Assembly (NCBI RefSeq): GCF_030489605.1
Contig: NZ_JAUKFY010000004.1
Span: forward strand, 124,001-188,000
Length of the DNA: 64,000 nt
Direction of reading: 5' to 3'
Origin: Brevibacillus laterosporus
GTDB lineage: Bacteria; Bacillota; Bacilli; Brevibacillales; Brevibacillaceae
Below, piece after piece: positions 7,316 to 16,184 of the stretch (the stretch's first letter is position 1; each line of letters begins with the position of its first letter). The notes beneath the pieces were generated by a model. That model was not told where the DNA came from and ran no database searches. It saw only the letters and a list, made by a program, of their open reading frames with translations. The translations under genes and the position numbers were made by a program.

Positions 7316-8746
7316 TTAAGACAGTTGGCGTAAAATTCCCCGAGCAATATGAACGCCGCATGCTCCTGCTTGCGCAAGCCCTCGCGTTAAACCTGCTCCA
7401 TCACCGCCTGCATATAAACCAATAATTTCTGTTTCAAAGTGGGGGTTCAAATATGGACGTGCTGAATAGAATTTCGCTTCTACTCCATAAAACAGCGTGT
7501 GTTCACTTGCAATACCCGGCGTAACATGATCGAGTGCCTCCACCATTTCAATTAAGCTTTTCATTGTATTATACGGCAATACTAAGCCGAGATCACCCGG
7601 TACGGCTTCTTTTAACGTTGGCTCAATAAATCCCTCTTTCAGCCGTTTTTCTGTAGAACGCCGACCGCGTTTTATGTCGCCAAAGCGCTGTACAATCACG
7701 GAGCCGTTAGAAAGATCATTCGCCCGCCTTGACACCTCTTTAGCGTATTCGTTTGGCTTATCAAATGGTTCTGTAAACACATGGGACACAAGCAGAGCAA
7801 AGTTCGTGTTAGGGGAACCAAGCTTCTCATCCTTGTATGCATGCCCGTTAGCCGCCATTACTCCGCTGTGATTTTCTACAACAACATGACCGCTTGGGTT
7901 GGAACAAAAGCTTCGCACAATTTGATCCGTAGAAGATTTGAACAAGAACTTCCCTTCATATAGATGCTTATTGATTTCTTCCATGACTACATTGGTCGTT
8001 TCTACACGAACCCCTACATCTACTTGATTATTACTCAATCGCAGACCCTGTTTTTTCAAAATCTCACCGAACCATTGTGAACCGTCTCGGCCAGGAGCAA
8101 TTACGATTTTGTTCGCACGGTACTCATGACCCTTTTTACAGGTAATTCCGCGAATTTCTTTACCGTTTTCTGTTGTCTCAACAATGATATCTTCCACTTC
8201 CTGCTTAAAAATCATTGTTATTTTTGGTTCTAGCTCTTCGCAGATACTCTTCAAAATCTCCAAGTTTTGTTCCGTGCCTAAATGGCGGACATTTGCACGC
8301 AGTAGTTTCAGTCCAACTGCTTGCCCTTTTCGCTCTATATCACGGACTGCCTCCGTGGTTGGATCGGTTATAGTAGGAGTTGCTCCGTGTTTTAAATTAA
8401 TTGCATCAACATATTTAATCAATTCAAGCACTTCGGAAGGTGCTAAATAATCGGTCATCCAGCCGCCAAATTCTGTCGTAATGTTAAACTTTCCATCTGA
8501 ATAAGCTCCTGCTCCACCAAATCCGTTGGTAATTGAGCAGGCTGGCAAGCAACCGCTAAAATCCTTTCGACCTGCTGGAGGCGGACATTTACTGATTTTT
8601 TTCTCAAGGATGGGACAGCGACGCGAGTATATATTATGTCCTTTTTCAATCAACAGGATCTGTAAATCAGGTTTGTTAAGGATCAATTCATATGCCGTAA
8701 AAATTCCTGCTGGACCAGCTCCGACAATGATAACATCATAATTCAT
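7316..8746 (-). CDS. FAD-dependent dehydrogenase (COG2509-like)
   Basis: 476 residues starting with a dinucleotide-binding motif VIIVGAGPAGIFTAYEL (about 5-21). A cysteine-bearing insert (RRCPILEKKISKCPPP) and GFGGAGAYSDGKFN follow, with YAGGDGAGLTRGLAQAGACG near the C-terminus, where FAD-contacting residues usually sit. This fits the uncharacterised FAD-dependent dehydrogenase family COG2509. The start follows AAGGGGG. The physiological substrate is unknown, and neighbours give no clear link: it is monocistronic between the B12 unit and a divergent ABC ATPase. Confidence 0.75.
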   Translation of the reverse strand: MNYDVIIVGAGPAGIFTAYELILNKPDLQILLIEKGHNIYSRRCPILEKKISKCPPPAGRKDFSGCLPACSITNGFGGAGAYSDGKFNITTEFGGWMTDYLAPSEVLELIKYVDAINLKHGATPTITDPTTEAVRDIERKGQAVGLKLLRANVRHLGTEQNLEILKSICEELEPKITMIFKQEVEDIIVETTENGKEIRGITCKKGHEYRANKIVIAPGRDGSQWFGEILKKQGLRLSNNQVDVGVRVETTNVVMEEINKHLYEGKFLFKSSTDQIVRSFCSNPSGHVVVENHSGVMAANGHAYKDEKLGSPNTNFALLVSHVFTEPFDKPNEYAKEVSRRANDLSNGSVIVQRFGDIKRGRRSTEKRLKEGFIEPTLKEAVPGDLGLVLPYNTMKSLIEMVEALDHVTPGIASEHTLFYGVEAKFYSARPYLNPHFETEIIGLYAGGDGAGLTRGLAQAGACGVHIARGILRQLS

Positions 8747-8998
8747 AGATGTTGCCCCCTTGAAAATGTTAGGAAATTACAAGCCTTATTGATTATAACA
8801 TTGCTTCTTAAATAATCAAGAAATAATCCGAACATTTTTATCTAATATTCATTTTTTGTTCGTTTTATTCTTTTATCATTGTTCTTTGCAGATAATATAA
8901 TTTAATGAAATACCCTTCTTATTCTTTCAATTCTAGATTGATATATATGACAGAAAATTAGTACAATGATTAAAAAAACGAAAAAGGAGATAACCTAC

Positions 8999-9808
8999 TT
9001 GTGCATGCTAAAACCAATTCTTACTTTAAACAAGGTAAGCTGGAAACGCGGTGATACACCGATTCTTAAAGAAATAAGCTGGAACATTCACTCTCAAGAG
9101 CATTGGTGTCTACTCGGTCTAAATGGATCAGGTAAATCAACCATCCTGCAGCTTCTAAACGGCTATATTTGGCCTACTTCTGGAGAAATTGAGGTTCTTG
9201 GGAAAAAGTTCGGTACCTATGACTTGCGACAGTTACGCAAAGAAATCGGCCTTGTCAGCAGTTCTCTGCAACAACAGCTTCGAGGCAGCGATACCGCGCT
9301 AGATATTGTATTATCTGGTAAACACGCTTCTTTAAGCCTATACGAGCCAAAGATTCAAGAAGAGATAGAGCAGGCAAAAGCTCTATTAGAACAATTTGGT
9401 TGTGCTCATTTAGAGCATCGTCCCTATCAGGTTTTGTCACAAGGCGAACGTCAGCGTATTTTATTAGCCCGTGCCCTAATGGCATCCCCGCGTTTGTTGA
9501 TTTTAGATGAGCCTACAACGGGTCTTGATTTTATAGCTCGTGAACAATTGTTACAGTACGTTGAAACAGTGGCAAAGCAGACTAATTCTCCCACCATTAT
9601 CTATGTTACCCATCATATAGAAGAAATTTTGCCTTGTTTTTCGCATACGCTCTTACTCAAGGATGGGAGCATTTTTGATTCTGGTCAGACACAAGACATG
9701 CTTGTTCCAGAGCTTTTATCCCGTTTTTTTGGGATTGAGGTTCAGCTTGAACACGTTATGGACCGACATTGGTTGTTTTGTAAAGAAGCTGTCGGTAAGC
9801 GTCCTTGA
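8999..9808 (+). CDS. Orphan ABC transporter ATP-binding protein
   Basis: 269 residues if read from TTG 8999, which lies 8 bases after AAAGGAG; ATG 9005 is an alternative. It has a Walker A GLNGSGKST (about 45), Q-loop region GLVSSSLQQQ, signature LSQGERQRI, Walker B LLILDEPTTGLDF and switch His in YVTHHIEEI. The closest family by pattern is the YlmA/ModF-like soluble ATPase group related to iron-chelate importers. No permease or binding protein is adjacent, so substrate and partner are unknown. It may pair with subunits elsewhere or act as a stand-alone ATPase. Confidence 0.85.
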   Translation: MCMLKPILTLNKVSWKRGDTPILKEISWNIHSQEHWCLLGLNGSGKSTILQLLNGYIWPTSGEIEVLGKKFGTYDLRQLRKEIGLVSSSLQQQLRGSDTALDIVLSGKHASLSLYEPKIQEEIEQAKALLEQFGCAHLEHRPYQVLSQGERQRILLARALMASPRLLILDEPTTGLDFIAREQLLQYVETVAKQTNSPTIIYVTHHIEEILPCFSHTLLLKDGSIFDSGQTQDMLVPELLSRFFGIEVQLEHVMDRHWLFCKEAVGKRP

Positions 9809-9924
9809 TTGAGTTATATCTATCAAATAGATAATTTTTAGATAAAAAAGAAAAGGATATCCATATAAACAGAACTATAAATAGAATTACAAAAGCAAAG
9901 GATTGATTTTATTATGTGTAGGAT

Positions 9925-10472
9925 TTGAAACAAAACATAATTAACGAGACTTACTGCTTTCCCATGCACCGACAAACTATTATGAAAAAAATAGAACAGG
10001 ATTTGTTGAAGAATTCGAATATTTTGTCCGTGTTTTATGGAGGGTCAATTGACAACCAAAATACCGATCTGTACTCTGACATTGATCTTCGTATCCATAA
10101 AGATGAATTTTCTGGAGAATACCGAGCAAGGAAAAAGCAACGAGCATAACTGGGGGAGTGTTTTATTTTATGAGGATGACCCGTTGGCAAATTACAGTGT
10201 TGCGCATTTTTCTTCTTTTATAAAGTAGATTCCTTTTATTATCGAGCAGAAGGCATGCAGCCCTCCATCTGGTTACAAAATATACGGATGGATTGATGAC
10301 CAGCATTTTGGAGCAGTCCATGCAATTCATATATACGCCAACAGCAGAAGAAATTAAGATATGGCGCTCCACATTTTTTGCTTATGCTCATGAGACCTAT
10401 TGCATATTCCATATGGGGCAGCTATTTGCTGCTCTTCTTTGCATTGAGAGAAAGAGAATCTTTTTTGCTTAG
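9925..10472 (+). pseudogene. Decayed nucleotidyltransferase-fold gene
   Basis: Frame 1 (9925-10149) carries a nucleotidyltransferase core: an SVFYGGSI-like segment and YSDIDLRI, which has the paired acidic residues of the Pol-beta/aminoglycoside nucleotidyltransferase fold. The reading then shifts to frame 2 (about 10100-10228, ...GSVLFYEDDPLANYSVAHFSSF) and later to frame 3 (10296-10472, ...EIKIWRSTFFAYAHETY). At least two frameshifts and internal stops separate these parts, so no intact protein can be made. Original role unknown. Confidence 0.75.
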
Positions 10473-10557
10473 TTTTTGTTTTTTCTAAAAAATTTTTTGA
10501 TTGCTGGTTAAATGATGCCCCTCCATCAAAGAATAACTATTGATGTGAAAAAAAGCA

Positions 10558-10586
10558 TTGAACCACAGGGTGAAGCTTGTTACAAT
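10558..10586 (+). promoter_or_regulatory. Sigma-A promoter of the queuosine-precursor transporter gene
   Basis: TTGAAC, 17-base spacer, TACAAT. The predicted transcript start near 10593 precedes the preQ1 riboswitch by about 20 bases. Confidence 0.7.
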
Positions 10587-10613
10587 GAGTCCTTGTAACA
10601 ACTTCATACACTC

Positions 10614-10653
10614 TTCGCGGTTCGAGATCTCCCGCGTTATCAAAACTAGGAGG
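10614..10653 (+). promoter_or_regulatory. PreQ1-I riboswitch
   Basis: CGCGG (10616-10620) pairs with CCGCG (10632-10636) around the loop TTCGAGATCTC. The A-rich tail AAAACTAGGAGG follows and would form the pseudoknot. The tail includes the GGAGG ribosome site of the next gene, so ligand binding should block translation. Confidence 0.85.
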
Positions 10654-10657
10654 ATAC

Positions 10658-11344
10658 ATGTTTAATTTATGGTTTGGGATCGGCTTTGTGCTGGTCAATT
10701 TTGTCTTATTCTTATTATGCTATCGTTTTTTTGGCAAAGTAGGCTTGTATGCTTGGATTGGATTTGCTACCGTGCTGGCCAACATTCAAGTAGTGAAAAT
10801 CGTTGAGCTGTTTGGTTTTGCCATGACGCTTGGAAATACGATGTATGCAACCATCTATCTGTGCAGTGACCTGCTCAATGAAAAATATGGGCAAGAGCAA
10901 GCGAAAAAAGCTGTCTGGTTTGGCTTCTTTACGCTAATTGCCACAACCATTATCATGCAGATGTCCCTTACATTTGTACCTCATCCAGATGAGCTGGCGA
11001 AGCAAGACGCCTTAGCCATGATTTTTGGTATTATGCCTCGACTGGTAATTGCTAGTTTAACGTCATATTTTATTAGTCAGTTTTTAGACGTCCGTATTTA
11101 TACTTTCTTAAAGAAGGTATTTCCGAAACGAAATCAATTATGGATTCGAAATAACGGAAGCACTTTAATTAGCCAATTAGTTGATACCGTACTCTTCTGC
11201 ACCATTGCTTTTTTAGGAGAGCTACCTATGGATATTTGGTTTGACATTATACTCACAACCTATTTGATTAAATTCGTGGTATCGGCTGCTTCTACACCGA
11301 TTTTATATATAGCACGTAACTTTACGTTTACCAAAGAAAGCTAA
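10658..11344 (+). CDS. yhhQ: Queuosine precursor transporter (YhhQ/QPTR family)
   Basis: 228 residues with six or so hydrophobic helices and family signatures such as YATIYLCSDLLNEKYG, NNGSTLISQLVDTVLF and YLIKFVVSAASTPI. The family imports queuine or preQ1/preQ0 for tRNA queuosine modification. The preQ1-I riboswitch that overlaps its ribosome site independently supports the substrate class. The gene is monocistronic, with a strong promoter upstream and a terminator downstream. Confidence 0.92.
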   Translation: MFNLWFGIGFVLVNFVLFLLCYRFFGKVGLYAWIGFATVLANIQVVKIVELFGFAMTLGNTMYATIYLCSDLLNEKYGQEQAKKAVWFGFFTLIATTIIMQMSLTFVPHPDELAKQDALAMIFGIMPRLVIASLTSYFISQFLDVRIYTFLKKVFPKRNQLWIRNNGSTLISQLVDTVLFCTIAFLGELPMDIWFDIILTTYLIKFVVSAASTPILYIARNFTFTKES

Positions 11345-11376
11345 ATATTCATTACTAGCTATCCTCTTAAAAATCA

Positions 11377-11421
11377 AAAGTCCGTTTGTACATGAAAATC
11401 CATGTGGCAAGCGGATTTTTT
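11377..11421 (+). terminator. Intrinsic terminator after the queuosine-precursor transporter
   Basis: AAGTCCG...TACATG pairs with CATGT...CGGATTT, followed by T6. Confidence 0.75.
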
Positions 11422-11473
11422 CATTTAGCCAATAAAGTGTTATAATTTTCTGATAAGAAAAGGAGGTATTAGT

Positions 11474-12090
11474 ATGCTTGGCTTTTATAACCGTTTATCT
11501 TCAGAAGTATATGATTTGGATAAACCAATTGGTCATTCATTTGGTGATGTAGAATTTTATAAGCAACGATGGAAACCTATATTTCACCTACCCTGTATCA
11601 GGCCATTATCATACCTTCTGGGACATTTTTACTGATACATGAGAGAGAAGCATCCATCAAAGCCTTACAAAATTTTTATCACAGTCTGGAAAACGGCGGA
11701 AAATTAATCGTTGATTTATTTTTACAAACAGAGTTCAGCTTTGGAACAACCTCAACAAGAACATGGACATGCGATAACGCTGATGTGATCACATATCAAG
11801 ATACTTTGGTTGAGGTAGATTATATTAATCAATATAGTATTTCCTACGGCAGATATGAAAAATGGCGTAATGGCAGGCTAGTAGAAACTGAGCTAGAACG
11901 TTTTCCCTTACGTTGGTATGGCGTAGAGGAATTTAGAATGATTCTTGAAAAAATTGGATTTCAGCAGATTAGCATTTCCGCTGATTATCAATTTCAAGTA
12001 TATCCAACCAACACGACGAAAATCATCACCTTTGAATCGATTGTTAACAAGGCCGTAAAGGCTGGCACAAATGACCAAACAGGTGAGTGA
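11474..12090 (+). pseudogene. SAM-dependent methyltransferase with internal deletion and frame change
   Basis: An ATG behind AGGAGG opens a class I methyltransferase N-terminus (MLGFYNRLSSEVYDL...GDVEFYKQR). At about 11565 the reading continues out of frame with the C-terminal half (from about 11569: YQAIIIPSGTFLLIHE..., GGKLIVDLFLQTEF, to the stop at 12090). The SAM-binding motif I region that should lie between them (typically about 60 residues) is missing. An internal deletion therefore both removed the cofactor site and changed the frame. The product cannot be a functional methyltransferase. Confidence 0.8.
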
Positions 12091-12163
12091 GGCTGGTCTG
12101 AATAAATACAAGCCTTACGTGCAGGATTTATTCGTGAGTGCCCCTATAAAAGGAGGAAGGTTT

Positions 12164-12430
12164 ATTAAAGTAGATAAATATTCGTTGTGTTCCTATTTCA
12201 TTGCTCTGGGTATAGTCGTTTATATTGACCAATTACTACAAAACTCGTTCGATAGCATTTATGTTCTCTTGCTTATCGAATTAGCTCTGTTATATGTATT
12301 ATTTCAATTAGCGAATGCATTCATCGCCCCGTTTATTCAAAAAATTTGTACTAGATATCATATTCATGTGCTAGTGATTTACATCGTTTATTTCCTGTTT
12401 TTCACATTTGCTCTCAGCTATGACACGTAA
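12164..12430 (+). CDS. Small membrane protein of unknown function, start codon possibly degraded
   Basis: 88 residues (KVDKYSLCSYFIALGIVVYID...) with three hydrophobic segments and a charged segment between. AGGAGG lies at 12151-12156 exactly 7 bases before an in-frame ATT at 12164, suggesting that ATT, or an ATG mutated to ATT, is the start. Longer alternatives (GTG 12134 or ATG 12071) lack ribosome sites and overlap the methyltransferase pseudogene. It lies between two pseudogenes, so it may also be decaying. No function recognised. Confidence 0.4.
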   Translation: MKVDKYSLCSYFIALGIVVYIDQLLQNSFDSIYVLLLIELALLYVLFQLANAFIAPFIQKICTRYHIHVLVIYIVYFLFFTFALSYDT

Positions 12431-12611
12431 CATTCCGTTATTAGGAATAGCCAGATCAATAGAATGGTCCTGAACCGCCTGAATTGCTTCTTATCCATCA
12501 GACACCTTAATGTAATGGTATCCCTCTTTTTTTACATGTAACGCAATCAACTCTGCAATCTCCGCTTTTATCATCAGCTATCAAAATAGTGATACGCTTG
12601 ATTGTATCCAC
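12431..12611 (-). pseudogene. Remnant of a response-regulator receiver domain
   Basis: On the minus strand from GTG 12611, VDTIKRITILIADDKSGD reads as the start of a receiver domain. After a frame change it continues EIAELIALHVKKEGYHYIKVSDG, a stop, then EAIQAVQDHSIDLAI. These are the alpha1-beta3 elements of an OmpR-type regulator. The phosphoacceptor and everything downstream are missing. It has at least one frameshift, one stop and a C-terminal truncation. Confidence 0.7.
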
Positions 12612-12675
12612 CCTCTACATACAGTTAAAAACGCTGTCCTTATAGCAGGTATGCTGCCTAGCTTACAGGAGCAAA

Positions 12676-12711
12676 AAGAGACAGACTGAATGGGATATAT
12701 CCAATCAGTCT
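12676..12711 (-). terminator. Terminator at the end of the dgaEF operon
   Basis: GACTGA/TCAGTC arms (12684-12710) with an inner TGG/CCA pair. On the minus strand the hairpin is followed by CTGTCTCTTTTTG. Confidence 0.6.
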
Positions 12712-12794
12712 ATCATTACATTGTTTTATACGACCAACGAAGCCTAATCAAAAGGATCATACGGAAAAAATTTCACTCCGAAATCAAATATAAT

Positions 12795-13520
12795 CTATAA
12801 CCACTCAGCCAATGCAGCTTTTAAAGCTAGCACATCTTCTATTCTTGTCAAACCAGTCTCTTTATCCACGATAGACGTATAAATATGTGGAATCACTTCT
12901 CTAGCACCATTTTCGATACAAACGCGCACCGTTTCTGCCATATTTTCAATCGTAATTCCCCCTGTGGGCTCAAAAATCGTAATACCTGCTTCTACAGCAG
13001 CCACTACCATTGCAGCCAGTTCATCTACTCGGTTATTCAGTGGATAAAATTTGACAGAGGGAATGCCCATGTCCGCGATTAATGCCGCCGCCGCTTCACA
13101 CGAGATGGCTTCCTTATACCTCTGACTCTCAGGCCCTGTGGTTACATACACCCTCCCTACGGTTCCGCTTGGGGTAATTACCGCATTAACAATAGTATTT
13201 GCCCCACCTTCAGCCTCCAATAGTCCAATCGTGTAGCCGGCTGCTGGAAATACTTGATTCACGTGTGGTGGGATCGTTTGCTTAGCTACCTCAGCTACTT
13301 TTTTCCACTGAGTGGGGTCAGCCGCCCCTAAGCCTACTGATACTGGGATCCCTGCTTTTTGATACTCCCTCACCTTTTCAACTGCCAATTTTATATTTGA
13401 AAATGACTTGACCATAAGACCAATGAATACCTGTCCATTCAATATTTCCATGATATCCTTTGCATTCTCAGGGTCTCTGGCTAATAAATTGACGCGTACT
13501 TTTACATGGCTACTCATCAT
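12795..13520 (-). CDS. dgaF: 2-dehydro-3-deoxy-6-phosphogluconate aldolase, DgaF family
   Basis: 241 residues, a TIM-barrel-type aldolase of the DgaF/KDGP aldolase family (VKVRVNLLARDPENAKDIMEIL at the start, in part; SVKFYPLNNRVDELAAMV; IFEPTGGITIENM). It would cleave KDG-6-phosphate to pyruvate and glyceraldehyde-3-phosphate. It is the last gene of the nine-gene operon, 10 bases after dgaE. ATG 13517 is equally possible as the start. The pair dgaE-dgaF defines the D-glucosaminate-6-phosphate route known from Salmonella. Confidence 0.88.
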   Translation of the reverse strand: MMSSHVKVRVNLLARDPENAKDIMEILNGQVFIGLMVKSFSNIKLAVEKVREYQKAGIPVSVGLGAADPTQWKKVAEVAKQTIPPHVNQVFPAAGYTIGLLEAEGGANTIVNAVITPSGTVGRVYVTTGPESQRYKEAISCEAAAALIADMGIPSVKFYPLNNRVDELAAMVVAAVEAGITIFEPTGGITIENMAETVRVCIENGAREVIPHIYTSIVDKETGLTRIEDVLALKAALAEWL

Positions 13521-13530
13521 TCTCCTCCTC

Positions 13531-14631
13531 TTACCTTGCTAATATCTCACGTAAACGCTGAGCAATCAGATTTTCTTGTTGGAAAAGCAAGGGTCTTGGG
13601 TCAATATAGATGATTCCTACATTGGCATAATGATCCCTTGTATAAATAGAGGGATTCCCTTCCTTCAATTTTTGCGCCAGCTCTATAGCCGTCATACCAG
13701 CTATGGCTGGATCAACCGTTAGTTGTGCCCGGTAAATTTCGCGGCCAGCTTCATCCTGAACAATGCGTCCTGTGATTCCCGGTAAATCCTTTATTTGTTC
13801 CAAAAATGATTGCATGCGCGCCTTTTGCTCCTCACCCGTATCACGCTTATTGGCGTAGCGCTCCAGTGCCACTACTAAACCAATCAACGCTTCCTTACCT
13901 ACCTTCATGGCACGACCTATACCCTTGTATTGAGCATGGCACGCTTCTATTAGGTGCTGTTTGCCACAAATAAAACCCGAGGTTGGTCCCTCGATAGCTT
14001 TACCACCGCTATAAATGACCAAGTCCACTCCCATCTGAACATACTTGCCCAAATCTTCTTCGGCGGCTGCATCCACAACTACCGGGAGCTGATGACGATG
14101 CCCGATCTCTAGCATGGTCTGAAGAGATTGCATCCCCTTCTGTACGGCATGGTGGGATTTGATATAAAAGAGCGCAGCCGTTTTCTCACTAATCGCCCCC
14201 TCTATATGCTCAGCTTCTGCAAAATTGGCATGACCTACCTCAATTACGCGGGCTCCTCCCAAAGCCATCATCTGTGGGACAGCTCCACCAAAATGTACAG
14301 AATGCCCCTTCTGTATAATCACTTCATTCGGAACACCTTGTAAAAATGGAATTTTCTCCAGTTTCGAAAGGTTGCTTCCTGCAATAACGGCGGCAGTAGC
14401 AATTGCTATGCCTGCCGAGGCTCCAAGTGTTGGACAGCCTCCTTCTGCACCGGTTGCTTTTGCGATACGTTTCCCAACCCAGCTTAACAGCTCCTGCATA
14501 TCCACATAATCCATCGAACCTTCTGAGATAGCGCGAGCCACTTCGATGTGAACAGCACTTGCACCCAGCGCCGTCATCTTTCCACTAGCATTAATGACAG
14601 CGTGAAGACCTAGCTGTTGATAGATTGACAT
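13531..14631 (-). CDS. dgaE: PLP-dependent D-glucosaminate-6-phosphate ammonia-lyase, DgaE family
   Basis: 366 residues of the SelA/DgaE-like fold-type I PLP family: GASAGIAIATAAVIAG near residue 80, VVVDAAAEEDL carrying the cofactor-contact Asp, and the Schiff-base lysine in YSGGKAIEGPTSG. DgaE converts D-glucosaminate-6-phosphate to KDG-6-phosphate and ammonia. The adjacent dgaF handles that product. The phosphorylated substrate must come from a kinase or PTS, but no such gene is recognisable in this operon, which makes the intervening unknown membrane proteins interesting. Confidence 0.87.
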   Translation of the reverse strand: MSIYQQLGLHAVINASGKMTALGASAVHIEVARAISEGSMDYVDMQELLSWVGKRIAKATGAEGGCPTLGASAGIAIATAAVIAGSNLSKLEKIPFLQGVPNEVIIQKGHSVHFGGAVPQMMALGGARVIEVGHANFAEAEHIEGAISEKTAALFYIKSHHAVQKGMQSLQTMLEIGHRHQLPVVVDAAAEEDLGKYVQMGVDLVIYSGGKAIEGPTSGFICGKQHLIEACHAQYKGIGRAMKVGKEALIGLVVALERYANKRDTGEEQKARMQSFLEQIKDLPGITGRIVQDEAGREIYRAQLTVDPAIAGMTAIELAQKLKEGNPSIYTRDHYANVGIIYIDPRPLLFQQENLIAQRLREILAR

Positions 14632-14720
14632 GATTTCCTCAGCCTTTCTGTTTCTAGCGTATGTGTAAAAAGATACAGTAATCTAAGTACACGCAGAACA
14701 AATTTCAAAAAGCACCTTTT

Positions 14721-15371
14721 TTAGGCTGGAATCGGAAAAATTCCCCCCATAATCATAGCTCCAATGATTGCGCCCCCTGCAATGGGCTTTTTAAACGCAT
14801 AGAACAGGGCCGCACCAATTGTCGCACCAATGCCCACTGGTATCGAAGCCATAATCGCTGTGATAACAATTAAGGGGCCCAAATAGCGACCAGCAGCATT
14901 TCCCGCTCCCATCATGACATCTGCCCCAAAGGTTGAGGTGGAACCAGCTACAGTATAGCGCCGAATGAAAATAATAATGCTCCCAATCAATAAACCTAGA
15001 CCAGCACCTACTAGCAATGCGAGCGGAAACGATTCTATGGGAGCCACAATCCCAGCTCCTAATAACAGGGCAGGTACCCCAATCCCAATTCCCGTTTGAA
15101 GAGCACCGCCGATATCCAAAATCCCGACTAGGGGGCCTTCTAAGACACGGGCAAACAAGAAGCTAGCGCCAAATGCTGCTGCTGCACCATAGCTTCCGCC
15201 TTTGATCCCTGCCTCTAACATCGCTACAATAGCAATATCATTAAATGCCCCTACATGGTGCACATAGTACATATGTGTACCAGCAAATATCCCCGAGCAT
15301 AAGCAAGCAACAAAGATAGGAAAAGCCCATTCAGACATCCAAAAGCCTTGTTTTTCTAACGATTGGTCCAT
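14721..15371 (-). CDS. DUF4310 integral membrane protein
   Basis: 216 residues with about six glycine/alanine-rich transmembrane helices (for example AAAAFGASFLFA, GAGLGLLIGSIIIFI, GATIGAALFYAF). I recognise it as the DUF4310 family, part of a conserved cluster also known from Enterococcus faecalis (EF_08xx region). Function unknown. Its ribosome site lies inside the end of the DUF4311 gene, 1 base upstream, so the two are probably made together and may form one complex. A transport role is inferred from hydrophobicity and operon context. Confidence 0.8.
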   Translation of the reverse strand: MDQSLEKQGFWMSEWAFPIFVACLCSGIFAGTHMYYVHHVGAFNDIAIVAMLEAGIKGGSYGAAAAFGASFLFARVLEGPLVGILDIGGALQTGIGIGVPALLLGAGIVAPIESFPLALLVGAGLGLLIGSIIIFIRRYTVAGSTSTFGADVMMGAGNAAGRYLGPLIVITAIMASIPVGIGATIGAALFYAFKKPIAGGAIIGAMIMGGIFPIPA

Positions 15372-15372
15372 A

Positions 15373-16161
15373 TCATTTCACCTCTGATCCAAATAATTTG
15401 TGCAAATCAACGAGCCATTGAGGAATATCCACCTGAATACTATGCAGAAACGCTACATCGAAACCACGGAAGAAACCACTTAATGCGTATAAAAGCACTA
15501 CCGCAAACACCAAGGTTTTCGTAATACGGTTCCAGCCGCTATCGTCCACACCTTTACCGATGAGAATACCAAGAACAATACCAGGTACAGCATTCCCCAT
15601 GATTAAGTGAGCCAATCCACCTAGTACCGTCCCCCATAAACCAGTACGTTTACCAGCATCCATCGCAGCCATCCAGAAAACGATGGGCATGATTGGGTTA
15701 ATCAGCCAGTTTGCAGCCGGGACCAATACTTTGGTTGCTACTAACTGCATGGAGGATGGTATGGAGGAAGCGGTAGAATTCAATAAAGTCACCACAGCAA
15801 CCCCTACAAGGGCACCTACAAATGCCATTTTTTTCGGATTATGTAAAGTTTCAGAAACATTCCGATTTTTCCATAACAGACCAGCTGCTGCCCAGTTTGG
15901 AATAATGCGATGATCAACGTCCTGAGTCAACGCACCTGCACCTACAACAGACGCCCATGCATTAAACAAAAATCCCAAACCGAATGAAAAGTGAGATATT
16001 GGATCTCCTTCACATGCATTTAATTCACCAAAGGTACGAAAAGCACCCATCCCTTGCACATTGGGAGCGTGAAACATACGAGCTGCACCTGCTCCAACCC
16101 CAAACCCAACGAGTGCACCAATAATAATTGATTTCACAATAATGACCAAGGTGATACCCAT
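15373..16161 (-). CDS. DUF4311 integral membrane protein
   Basis: 262 residues, highly hydrophobic, with about seven helices. It begins VIIVKSIIIGALVGFGVGAGA and has a conserved polar loop GELNACEGDPISHFSFGLGF that could line a substrate site. It matches the DUF4311 family, always seen with DUF4310, DUF4312 and the SFCGS protein. Probable partner of DUF4310 in a membrane complex. No homology to a named permease class can be asserted from sequence alone. Confidence 0.8.
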   Translation of the reverse strand: MGITLVIIVKSIIIGALVGFGVGAGAARMFHAPNVQGMGAFRTFGELNACEGDPISHFSFGLGFLFNAWASVVGAGALTQDVDHRIIPNWAAAGLLWKNRNVSETLHNPKKMAFVGALVGVAVVTLLNSTASSIPSSMQLVATKVLVPAANWLINPIMPIVFWMAAMDAGKRTGLWGTVLGGLAHLIMGNAVPGIVLGILIGKGVDDSGWNRITKTLVFAVVLLYALSGFFRGFDVAFLHSIQVDIPQWLVDLHKLFGSEVK

Positions 16162-16184
16162 CCGCTACTCCCTCTTTTCTGTGC

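Noticed and set aside
7105-7377. Open frame of 90 codons on the minus strand
   Set aside because: It overlaps the cobalamin riboswitch and the 3' end of the FAD dehydrogenase, lacks a ribosome site and resembles no family.
10577-10601. Inverted repeat TTGTTACA/TGTAACAA before the preQ1 riboswitch
   Set aside because: It overlaps the -10 region TACAAT and has no T tract; not a terminator, and operator function cannot be supported.
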